Assembly (NCBI RefSeq): GCF_905220365.1
Contig: NC_061151.1
Coordinates: 3,900,197 to 3,964,196 of the forward strand
Direction of reading: 5' to 3'
DNA length: 64,000 nucleotides
Source: Vanessa cardui
Lineage: Eukaryota > Arthropoda > Insecta > Lepidoptera > Nymphalidae
This document shows, one piece after another, positions 55,420 to 64,000 of the stretch. Below the pieces are notes generated by a model that did no database searches, had not been told where the DNA came from, and saw nothing but the letters and a program-made list of their open reading frames with translations. Both the position numbers and the translations under genes were made by a program. Position 1 is the stretch's first letter, and the number at the start of each line of letters is the position of its first letter.

Positions 55420-55500
55420 AAAAGCTCCATCAAAAGTGTACTAGCCTTGCCTCTGGTGACGGGGCTGGTTCGTTTTTAGCACAAAGGATCGGAATTGCAA
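55420..55500 (+). mobile_element. fragment related to 47105-47190
   Basis: aaaagtgtactagccttgcc to gatcggaattgcaattcag, next to the (TA)n tract. Confidence 0.45.
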
Positions 55501-55999
55501 TTCAGTATTTATGTGTGTGTAAAATATTTACGTACTGTGCGTATTATACATTATATAATTCCTAACACATTGCCTCTGAGAGTTATTTGATAAAAAATAA
55601 AAAAAGCGTTCGGACTTCGAACACGAGACCTCCAAAGCACAGCTAGACCATCAAGGCAGCTAGCATTCAAATAGACACAATCGAACAAATCCTTGCTTAC
55701 GCACGCGTGGAATTTTTTAACATCGACCTCGTAAACGAAGTTATAACTCATTATGAGCGAATCACGTGATTTTTGAATCGATATCGAGAGGTACGAATAA
55801 ATTAATAAAAAAGAAATATCAAGTTATAACGCTGTGTTGATTTAAATATTAAACCTGTTAACACGTTAAATGACGCATGATTTTATATTTTTTTCAAATA
55901 CGGGGCTTTTAAGACCTCGTATGAAAACAATCATAATACCCCCACGGGGCTTATTAGACCCTTGAGGTTAAAGAAACTAAAACTCGTGATTTGATGTCA

Positions 56000-56205
56000 A
56001 ATTTTACACATTACTTTTATCCCAATGTAAGTAGCTAAAGCACTAGTGTTATGGAAAATCAGAAGTAACGATACCACAAACACCCAGACCCAAGACAACA
56101 TAGAAAGCTAAAGAACTTTTTCTGCATCGACTCGAGAATCGAACTAAGAACCTCGGAGTAACGTACCATAAAAACCGGTGTAGCGACCACGGAGGTAATC
56201 AATAT
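56000..56205 (-). mobile_element. SINE family 2, degraded
   Basis: tcccaatgtaagtagctaaa through gaccacggaggtaatc on the plus strand, the inverse of a family 2 SINE. Confidence 0.65.
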
Positions 56206-56382
56206 CAATATAACACATTTGTATATACTTAGTCAGCAAACAATAACTCGTAAAATGAAAATGATGATGCCATAACATACACATAAGTTATGTAAATTTA
56301 ACACGCGTTTGTTAATTTTCATGTAAAACAGATATCATAATGAATAGCTTATGACATTTAATTAATAAATCTTACTAAAATG

Positions 56383-56620
56383 GAGAGCCGAGTCGGCCCA
56401 GTGGTTAGAGCATGTACATCTTAACGTCGTGTTCAAACCCAGGCTTTCACTACTGAATGTTGAATTAATTTGTGTTTATAATTCATCTCGATATCGGCAA
56501 TTAAGAATAGCGTAAGGTAACCTGCATGTGTCTAATTTCAACGAAAACCCACAACATATGAAACTATCAACCCTCAATGGATCAACGTGGATCATGCTCC
56601 TAACCTCAAAGGGAGAGGTG
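56383..56620 (+). mobile_element. SINE family 1, degraded
   Basis: gagccgagtcggcccagtgg head; the tail is lost after caaagggagaggtga. Confidence 0.55.
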
Positions 56621-56729
56621 AAATTTGGAACCACTTATATATGGACGGACACCAACTTTTTTGATATAACTATAACCTGGATTAACATCTCGTATTTCTA
56701 ACAAAATTTTGAGTATTATATATTTCTTG

Positions 56730-57039
56730 AGTCGAGATGGCCCAGTGGTTAGAACGCGTGCATCTCAACCGATGATTGCGGGTTCAAACCCAGGCAAGCA
56801 CCGCTGATTCATGTGCTTAATTTGTATTTATAATTCATCTCGTGCTCAGCGGTGAAGGAAAACATCGTGAGGAAACCTGCATGTGACAAATTTCATAGAA
56901 ATTGTACTACCACAACCACATGTGTATTCCACCCACCCACATTGGAACAGCGTGCTGGAATATGTTCCAAACCTTCTCCTCAAAGGAAGAGGAGGCCTTT
57001 AGCCCAGCAGTGGGAATTTACAGGCTGTTATTGTTGTTG
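56730..57039 (+). mobile_element. SINE family 1, young copy
   Basis: Near-consensus copy. The 12-bp target duplication ATATATTTCTTG lies at 56718-56729 and 57040-57051. Confidence 0.88.
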
Positions 57040-57519
57040 ATATATTTCTTGTGTCTTATATTTTTTTTAATTATTTTATTGCAAAAAGTTCATATAATAA
57101 TTATTAAAAATCCTCCAAAATATATATTAATGTATTTTAAACATTTATAATGATAAAGGTTATTAAATATTTTATATGTTACTATTTATTTCTAACCCAA
57201 TTTTTAAAAGCAATTAACATATATAATATTGCAAGCGTATCACTGACCTTCTAAACTTTAATGTAATTATATATGTATATATTTATGTATGTACTTATAT
57301 CTTCTATCGTACTAACGATAACTATTTATATAATTAAAGATTTTGTTGACCTTACGATGAGTCAATAAAAAAAATCAACACATTGAAGCACATTTTCAGA
57401 CATAGTCAATACCTTATTAGCAATGCGGTTTGTTATACTTATCGAACGCTTATTGACTAATATTGGGGCCGTTTTAGGTAATAGGTCAGTTGATGAGTCA
57501 GGTATTGTAGCGGTGAGGG

Positions 57520-57809
57520 CAGGGCCGTATTTAGGGGAGAACAACCGGGACAACTGCCCTGGGGCCTCCACATGAGTGGGGGCCACATCAGTTTTCAACG
57601 AGTTAACAAATACCGAGATATAGTCAAATTATAATAATGTTACTACTTAATATTTTAAAAGTTACCGATACAAAGTAATTAAATCATAGCTTACTGATTG
57701 AAATAAAAAAAGTAATTAATATAATTATTAGGTTATTCACGCTTCTTTTGTCTAGGGCCCTCCACTGCTTTGTGGCCCGGGGGCCTCCAGACCCTTAAAT
57801 CCGACTCTG
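57520..57809. mobile_element. hAT-like MITE, copy 2 (reverse orientation)
   Basis: 290 bases, ends CAGGGCCGTATTT and CAGAGTCGGATTT. A perfect 8-bp target duplication GGTGAGGG lies at 57512-57519 and 57810-57817. It is the reverse complement of copy 1 along its length with small indels. Confidence 0.88.
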
Positions 57810-57829
57810 GGTGAGGGTACTGTTAGGGT

Positions 57830-58060
57830 AGGGTCAGTACTGATAGCACTTCGTTCGCTTTCACCTCGACGTAGGATTATGGGGAGTCTCAGTACCCTGG
57901 GAGTCGCACCTTAGGTGTCGGAGGCCCAAGGCGTCAAGGTAGCATGCGAAAGCGATCCCATAGTGCCCCCGAAAAGACGGAGAAGGTACCGTTGACTTTT
58001 TAAGTGGGTATTTCGGTGTACTGGTGTACCACATAACCCCGCCCACTACCATGCAAGGAA
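57830..58060 (-). mobile_element. tctccgtctttcgg repeat, inverse
   Basis: The reverse complement shares ggtaccttctccgtctttt, gggatcgctttcgcatgcta and acgcc with 52905-53075. Confidence 0.5.
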
Positions 58061-58304
58061 AAATGGTACCGCATCTTTCTTCATCATATATATTTTTAAG
58101 AAGAGTAAGGTTAGTTAGGGAAAGTCAGCTAACAATAAAGATAGAAACTCATTGGAGTTCAATGTAATTAAGTACCAAGCAAACTTGAACTCCCAGACAA
58201 AATAATAATCCACAAAAACGCGACTCTTAAGACATTTTCTGACTCGTACAACCACTGTGTGGAACCAATTTTCGCCGATATGACTTCAACCTTCAAGCCC
58301 CAAG

Positions 58305-58402
58305 GCTTCCAACGCACCTGCAAGCCCCCTGGTGTTGCAGATGTCCATGGGCTGTGGTAGTCACTTTCCATCAGGTGAGCCTCCTGCTCGTTTGCCACCT
58401 AT
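58305..58402 (+). mobile_element. LINE 3' end (ccggcaacgcacctgc family)
   Basis: aggcttccaacgcacctgca to gctcgtttgccacctataaa. Confidence 0.6.
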
Positions 58403-58614
58403 AAACGACTGATCCCACGAGGATTGATTCAGTTATTGAGTACCATGTTAATATTTTTTATATCGTTTGTTAGTAATTTTAACAATGGTTATTTCTACAT
58501 TCATACAATGACAATACGTCCACAAATTATTATGTAAAATAATTCAAAACACTACATGCTAATTAAAACATTAATTACTGTGACTTGATTGCTTTTTTTA
58601 ATTATACTGACGAT

Positions 58615-58830
58615 AAGTGTTCTCCAACGCCCATAGACAATGGTGAGGTAAGAAAAATAAACAATTCCTTACATCACAAATTCCCCAATCTTGGGAACTA
58701 AGATATTCCTTGTGTCTGTAGTTACACTGGCTCACTCATCAAATCACAACAAATAGAGTATATTGTTGTAAGATGGTAGAACAGATTATGAACCTGTCCA
58801 TAGGGGCTTGCACAAAGGCCTACTCTAAGA
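58615..58830 (-). mobile_element. GGTGGTAGGGC repeat, degraded
   Basis: tgttctccaacgcccataga to cacaaaggcctactctaag. Confidence 0.45.
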
Positions 58831-59320
58831 TATGTCATAAAGATCATACTGAGGAAGAATCAATATTCCACTTGGAACTCCACCAAGTAAGGTACCATTC
58901 ATTCATTATGTAAGACGATTCAGGGGATGATCATGTCTTATGATTTCTTAAAAGAGGTAGAAAAGAGTTTCGATAGTGCATAAGTAAGATTAAAAGAAAT
59001 GCACAAAGTTAAAAAGTTGAAGAGCGAGGGAAAACACGCGTTTGTCCAGGTTCGCTCGGATACCTTTAGAACCTTCGAAATTACGAATAACATTTCAAAA
59101 AATGTATACTTTGAATAGTAAAATTTGTCAAAGAACCAAAGTCATCGACATAGCCCACCGGATTAGTAAGCTGAAGTGGCCACTGCCACTATGACCATAT
59201 AGATATGGCCAGCCCACTGGCTGGCCATATCTGTCGTAGTACTGATAACCGTTGGGAAATCGTGTTCTAGAGTGGAGACCGCGTCTCGGCAAACGTAATG
59301 TTAGACGTTCTTAGGCACTG

Positions 59321-59452
59321 TGGAGTGACGATTTACGCAAGGTGGCAGGCAGGAGCTGGATGCGAGTAGCCGGAGAAAGACTAAAGTGGCGTGCACTTGG
59401 AGAGGCCTATGTCCAGCAGTGGACAAAACTAGGCTGATGATGATGATACTTT
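59321..59452 (+). pseudogene. LINE 3' end (WSDDLRK family), plus strand
   Basis: The plus strand encodes WSDDLRKVAGRSWMRVAGER, then LKWRALGEAYVQQWTKLG and TGA at 59435-59437, followed by a (TGA)n tail. This is the typical ORF end and tail of RTE-like LINEs. Confidence 0.65.
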
Positions 59453-59599
59453 AAAAAATAAACCAAACATGTATAATTTTTTTTCTATACATTCTTAAGT
59501 AGTAAATATTAAATAGCGGGGATGCGGTCTGCCTATTCTTATTTTTTCTTGTTATTGGAGGGGGTCAAAACTTCTATTTGACTGGTTTTTTAAATACAT

Positions 59600-60005
59600 T
59601 TTATATTATTTAGTATAGGTTACGGAACCCAGTGAAAGTTGTTTTTTTATATCTGGTACATATTTGCCGAAAAATATCATATTAAAATATCCATATTTAA
59701 ATAGCGCGTAAACGCTACTTGGACAATATGGCGCTGCAATGTCATTGACGTCACTTTGCTGTTTTTTAATCTGTGGTACATATAGCAGGCAAGCAAGGTT
59801 AACAAGCAAGTGACTTCATCACAAGCCCGGCCAATCAGGAGCGTTTTGTGTCACGTGACAAGCGTGTAAAAAAATGCATTTTTATTTATGGATTTTTGAA
59901 TAAATTAAGTATTATTTTCAACTTTCGACATTAAATAGCCATTATTAAACTCATAATATAGACGGATTACAATAATTGACACTATATTTCTCGCATTGTC
60001 CGTCT
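59600..60005 (-). mobile_element. AGGCTATT element, copy 2
   Basis: Reverse orientation relative to 29661-30105. Shared blocks include tcacaagcccggccaatcag, gtcacgtgac, tgacgtcac and tatttaaatagcgcg. The outermost bases differ (tctattag end). No direct flanking repeats like those of copy 1. Confidence 0.65.
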
Positions 60006-60282
60006 ATTAGCGTCAATAGTCTTACGTGATATGGTCATTAAGCGTTACAAAAATAATGCTTCAAGCTTACTCTACTTTTAACAACGTTTTATATAAATTA
60101 ATATGTAAATATCGAATCAATTATAAATATTAAAACACAACGATAATACAATTTGAATATTTATGTTTTTTTCAACGTTGAATATATGTCCATTGTTATG
60201 TGGCTATTAACCTCACGTTCACATACATCCGTCAATAAAATCTTTATATATATATAAAACTGTATGTATTTTCGTAAGATTT

Positions 60283-60578
60283 ACTTGGTGGTAGGGCTTT
60301 GAGCAAGTCCGTCTGGGTAGGTACTACCCACTCATCAGTTATTCTTCCGCCAAATAACAGTACTCAGTATTGTTGTGTTTCGGTTTGAAGGGTGATTGAG
60401 CAAATGTAACTATGGGCACAGGGGACATAACACCTTAGTTCCCAAGGTTGGTGGCACATTGACGATGTAAGGAATAGTTTATATTTCTAACAGCTCCATT
60501 GTCTATGGGTGATGGTGACCACTTACCATCAGGTGACCCATATGTTCGTCCGCTAACGTATACCAAAAAAAAACGATT
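60283..60578 (+). mobile_element. GGTGGTAGGGC repeat, complete
   Basis: acttggtggtagggctttga to gttcgtccgctaacgtatac with an A-run tail; among the best-preserved copies. Confidence 0.7.
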
Positions 60579-60664
60579 TTGTTCTTGGATGGTTTAATTT
60601 GTACCTGGTACAACTTGCTTTGAGTTGAGAAGTAATGACCATTTATACCAGATAAAATCGAGAT

Positions 60665-60960
60665 AAAGCTGAAATGACCCAGTGGTTATAACGCGTGCAT
60701 CTTAACCGATGGTTGCAAGTTCAAAACCAGGCAAGCGCCACTGATTATTCATTCTTAATTTGTGTTTATAATTCGTCTCATGCTCGGAAGGAAAACACTA
60801 TGAGAAACCTGTATGTGTCTTATTTCAGAGAAATTCTGTCACATGTGTATTCCACTAACCTGCATTGGAACAGCGTGGTGGAATATGTTCCAAACATTCT
60901 CCTCTAAAGGGAGAGGCATCAGTCCAGCAGTGGGAAATTTACAGGCTGTTGTTGCTTCTG
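60665..60960 (+). mobile_element. SINE family 1
   Basis: aagctgaaatgacccagtgg head to caggctgttgttgcttctgt tail. Confidence 0.65.
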
Positions 60961-60964
60961 TTGA

Positions 60965-61697
60965 AGTCGGGACGAATCGCTAGTGTTCTTAAATACTTTA
61001 ATAAAGTTTTCTTTGAAACAAAAGAATACATTATACAATTTATGTCAATGAATTCAACTTAAAAAATAACTTCAGTAACGGGATAGATATTGGAACACTT
61101 TTTACAAAGAATAGTCTGATGTTCCAAGTATATTCCACGAAACGAGCTCACAAAGGAAATTGTCCTTTTTTCATTGGTTAATACGCGTGACCTTCAATTG
61201 TCACGTCATTTCTAACATGCCGGATTGATCCGCGCTTGTCTCTAGCTGTGAATTGACCAATGGGGTGCGAGTATTTTGTTCCCTAGAAGTTCCATTTGTT
61301 TTTTTATGTTTCGATATATGCTAACTATTTTTATGATAAATGTATATAGGGTGTATTAAAACGTATAAGAACATAGTACAATTATAATACACCTTAGTCA
61401 CATTTTGATAAAAAAGTTATTATAAATGAAAAGCAGTAATATTGAGTTACTGCCTCTAAAAAGTCAATAAAGCCAGTGGAGGTATTCTGTAAACTCGAAA
61501 CTCACCGCAGAACTCGAACGACATATACCAGAATGTGACATTATGAGTGAGATTCGAAGTGAGATCTTATAACATCTTATTGATAGGGAGAATTTTCACG
61601 TGCTAATGTAACTGTTGTTTTAAAATACATACTTAATTACGAGCTTTATAAAAATAATTATCAATTTGTATGAAATAATTTTTTAGCCGTTGTTATG

Positions 61698-61734
<37 letters not shown>

Positions 61735-62010
61735 TTTGTTAGGGTGTTGAGGGCAACACTGCTCAGGGTGACATGTCAAATTTAAATTAATTTTAAATAT
61801 TTTAAATTATTTAGTTTTAAGTGTTTTAATATATATTTACGGTAGTAATTCTGGATTACAATTCTTAAAAACAGTGTCAATAGTGTTTGTGACGCATATA
61901 CACAACTAAATCTGAACAAAAGAAGAATCGAATCGACTGTCATACTCTAACGGCCGCTTAACTTGAAATCTTCTGCATAAACCCGGGGAGTATTTTGTTT
62001 TAAAGATATT
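60965..62010. other. repeat-poor sequence upstream of the ORF1-like frames
   Basis: Apart from a (TA)n run no repeat is recognised. 61200-61300 holds a gaccaatgggg CCAAT-like box and some GC, but no evident transcript start. Confidence 0.35.
61701..61731. repeat. (TA)n microsatellite
   Basis: About 15 TA units. Confidence 0.95.
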
Positions 62011-62186
62011 TTACACGTTGTAACCTAATTCGAACAAGGCTTGCATGTTGTGGATAGCATCTGTCTGCTCCTTTGGCGTGATTACTGTCTCACTTTGCTT
62101 GACAAATAGTTGGAAGCAAAGTTGAAGATTTTAACATAGTCCTCAGATAGTTCTTCACAATATATGTACTGTGCATAGGCCTCAGC
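62011..62186 (-). pseudogene. unidentified coding remnant with one frameshift
   Basis: The minus strand reads AEAYAQYIYCEELSEDYVK, then IFNFASNYLSSKVRQ and a stop. One frame away it continues directly with VITPKEQTDAIHNMQALFE, then LGYNV and TAA at 62013-62011. Composition and amphipathic pattern look like real protein, and the two frames abut at one point. An in-frame stop lies just before the first Ala (62187-62189). I do not recognise the family. It may be a pseudogene fragment, a terminal exon with an assembly error, or transposon coding sequence. Confidence 0.45.
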
Positions 62187-62219
62187 TTATTTTGTAAGCT
62201 GTAATCCTTGTGTTCAGTG

Positions 62220-62551
62220 TACATTAAGCTTATAATATTGTTTGAATTAATTAAAAACTAAATAACTATATACCTACATATTTACAAAAGAAAATAAAAA
62301 ATAATTAAAAACATTATATTATATGTGATTCACATAGTACTATTGTAATATTATACCAAATATCACATATAATATAAGTTTGCCTTAATTAATTGCTAGT
62401 ACCTTAACTGACAAAAAATAAGAAATAACATCTTGTTATACCTACCTATAATAATCTTTTTTACACATAGATCTGAACAACCCTTATTATATAAAATAAC
62501 TTCTTTAAGAGTATTTAAATACATCTTATTATAATTTTACAGTTTAACATC
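62220..62551 (+). other. AT-rich leader of the ORF1-like frame
   Basis: Ends attataattttacag/ttt just before the ATG at 62552, which could be an intron end or part of a retroelement 5' UTR. Confidence 0.35.
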
Positions 62552-63091
62552 ATGGAGTATACTATCATGACCCGCAAAACTTCAATGAAAGATATGGAGA
62601 CCAAATTCCAATTGACCCTTAAAGAATTACAATCTTCCAAGGAGTTAAACAGACAACTTCTTCAAGAGCGTGAGGACAGTGAAGAAGAGATTCAAAAAAT
62701 TGTTAATAAAAACACTGAACTCAAAAGCGAGTTAGCTAAATTAAACGAACATTGTTTAGATGTTGTTAGCCAGCGGGACAACCTTCTTGAGATTGTGACC
62801 TCATTTAAAGAGTGTAGCGAGGAACATGAAAGAGCTTTGAGTCGCATTACAGAACTGGAAGTGAGTCTTTATAATGCTCAAAAGGCAGAATTAGAATTGG
62901 AAAAAATTCAAACAAGCCAGAAATGTGATGCGACTGAAAGTTTGTATAATGAGTTAGTTATACCTGCCCCTGACTCCAATACCACCTTACAGGAGTCTAA
63001 AATTAAACATACACCCATGAGTTCACATAATAAGATAAAAAAATATATAAAATTAAATAAATTCATCCGTAAAACAAAAAAAAAACATTAA
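62552..63091 (+). CDS. coiled-coil protein, N-terminal half of a retrotransposon ORF1-like frame
   Basis: A 179-codon frame starting MEYTIMTRK, nearly all charged heptad-like coiled coil (KELQSSKELNRQLLQERE, LKSELAKLNEHCLD, ERALSRITELEVSLYNA), ending in a lysine-rich stretch and TAA. Just before the stop is a run of ten A (63076-63085). Removing one A would place the frame in register with the second frame that starts at 63114 and runs off the window. The pair therefore looks like one long protein broken by a one-base indel or decoded by slippage. Layout (coiled coil, then SGNH-like domain) resembles ORF1 proteins of lepidopteran non-LTR elements. A single-copy host gene is the alternative. 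Confidence 0.6.
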   Translation: MEYTIMTRKTSMKDMETKFQLTLKELQSSKELNRQLLQEREDSEEEIQKIVNKNTELKSELAKLNEHCLDVVSQRDNLLEIVTSFKECSEEHERALSRITELEVSLYNAQKAELELEKIQTSQKCDATESLYNELVIPAPDSNTTLQESKIKHTPMSSHNKIKKYIKLNKFIRKTKKKH

Positions 63092-63113
63092 TAACTATCA
63101 ATACATATGCAAA

Positions 63114-64000
63114 ATGAGAAAAGACCGGTCACATTTAATTAATGAAGTAAAATCATCAAATAATAAATTGCAGAATAATAAAATAATATATGAAAATGAC
63201 ATTGAACAACTGCAATTAGAAATTTCTAGCCTACAAAGATCTTTAGATTTTGTTAATAAAAAATATGAATTGGCTCAAAAACAGATAGAGGAACACATAC
63301 ACACAGCCAACAATCTTCTTGAGCTATGCACCTCTAACTTAGAAAAATTTGAATCCTTATCGAATAAATGTAACTGTATGCATACTCAGGAAAATGAGTT
63401 GGTTCCTCCTAATAGTAATAATACCAAAGTATCACCTATCAAATTGAGTCAATGTGCACCAGGGATCCATAACCATAATAAACTGGGGTTAGAATTAAAT
63501 AAAGATGTTATTGTAGTATCGGATAAGTTAGGACAGGGCTTTGGCTCAATAATTAAAAGTGAAATAAAAAATGTATTTAACACATGCTCACCCGGGGCAA
63601 CCTATCAATACCAAATAAATAAAATAAATTCTATGCATCTGGGTTCTAATAATGTAGTAGTATTAATGCATGGTGACAGTTTGTCTCTAAACAAAAAGAG
63701 TTTAATTAAGGATATTAAATTATTAATTGAAATCCAAAATCAAAAGAAATGCAAATTTATAATTAGTTTATTTCCATATTCACATACCTTGACAGATGCA
63801 CAGAATTTACATATTTATGATTTAAACCTATGTCTATATAATTTGACTCGACATTGCAGTAATGATTTAATGTTATTTGACATTAATAAATTCATTCATA
63901 GATTTAAGTGGACAGAGGATACTATGTACCTACCAATGAAATCGAAAAGACAAATTGGTAACCTAATTGCCTACAATATCAAAAATTATTTTACAAGTAA
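63114..64000 (+). CDS. SGNH-hydrolase-like C-terminal half of ORF1-like protein (open at window end)
   Basis: An open frame of 295 codons without a stop, continuing past the edge. It begins MRKDRSHLINEVKSSNNK. Residues 1-105 form a coiled coil ending in a Cys-rich bit (CNCMH). Residues from about 140 resemble an SGNH/GDSL-like fold: KDVIVVSDKLGQGFGSII (first strand), NNVVVLMHGDSL, CKFIISLFPYSH, an LNLCLYNLTRH helix, DLMLFDINKF, and a final YLPMKSKRQIGNLIAYNI in the place of the catalytic Asp-His loop. The usual Ser, Asp and His are not evident, so it is probably non-catalytic. Domain assignment is inference from pattern. The first frame (62552) overlaps no bases but is offset by one at the A-run. 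Confidence 0.55.
   Translation, partial: MRKDRSHLINEVKSSNNKLQNNKIIYENDIEQLQLEISSLQRSLDFVNKKYELAQKQIEEHIHTANNLLELCTSNLEKFESLSNKCNCMHTQENELVPPNSNNTKVSPIKLSQCAPGIHNHNKLGLELNKDVIVVSDKLGQGFGSIIKSEIKNVFNTCSPGATYQYQINKINSMHLGSNNVVVLMHGDSLSLNKKSLIKDIKLLIEIQNQKKCKFIISLFPYSHTLTDAQNLHIYDLNLCLYNLTRHCSNDLMLFDINKFIHRFKWTEDTMYLPMKSKRQIGNLIAYNIKNYFTS

Noticed and set aside
56743..56800. tRNA-like sequence with A and B boxes
   Set aside because: It is the head of a SINE. The cloverleaf 3' half and acceptor stem are missing, and the same head recurs in over twenty SINE copies.

Overview
The window looks like nuclear DNA of a butterfly or moth (Lepidoptera). It is AT-rich, one intron-containing host gene is spread over more than 30 kb, and most of the remainder is short interspersed repeats. 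The repeat types resemble those I know from Lepidoptera: tRNA-headed SINEs with (GTT)n tails, a second tRNA-headed SINE, several LINE 3' ends and many small non-autonomous DNA elements. There are no operons, bacterial signals or CRISPR arrays. Family names are from recognition, not from a search.

Region 1 (1472-31787, plus strand) is the C-terminal part of a DENND2-type gene (tripartite DENN domain, a Rab GTPase exchange factor). Ten coding exons join with consistent phases into 803 codons plus a stop. The first visible exon (1472-1810) is separated from the next by a 19.3-kb intron full of repeats; the other nine lie between 21065 and 31787. The N-terminus and main promoter lie upstream of the window. 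A CpG-bearing stretch near 7980-8250 followed by a GTAAGT donor could be an alternative first exon.

Region 2 (31788-about 61950) has no recognisable host gene. It is a mosaic of repeats, several nested: SINE in element, DNA element in SINE, LINE tail in DNA element. Two copies of one hAT-like MITE have perfect 8-bp target duplications. The most notable item is at 34440-34790: a small repeat element carries, in inverted orientation, a copy of the DENND2 intron-2/exon-3 junction whose original is at 21514-21655, 13 kb away.

Region 3 (about 62000-64000) has a short frameshifted coding remnant on the minus strand (62011-62186). It is followed by two plus-strand open frames (62552-63091 and 63114 to the window end) offset at a run of ten A. 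Together they look like one coiled-coil plus SGNH-hydrolase-like protein, probably ORF1 of a retrotransposon.
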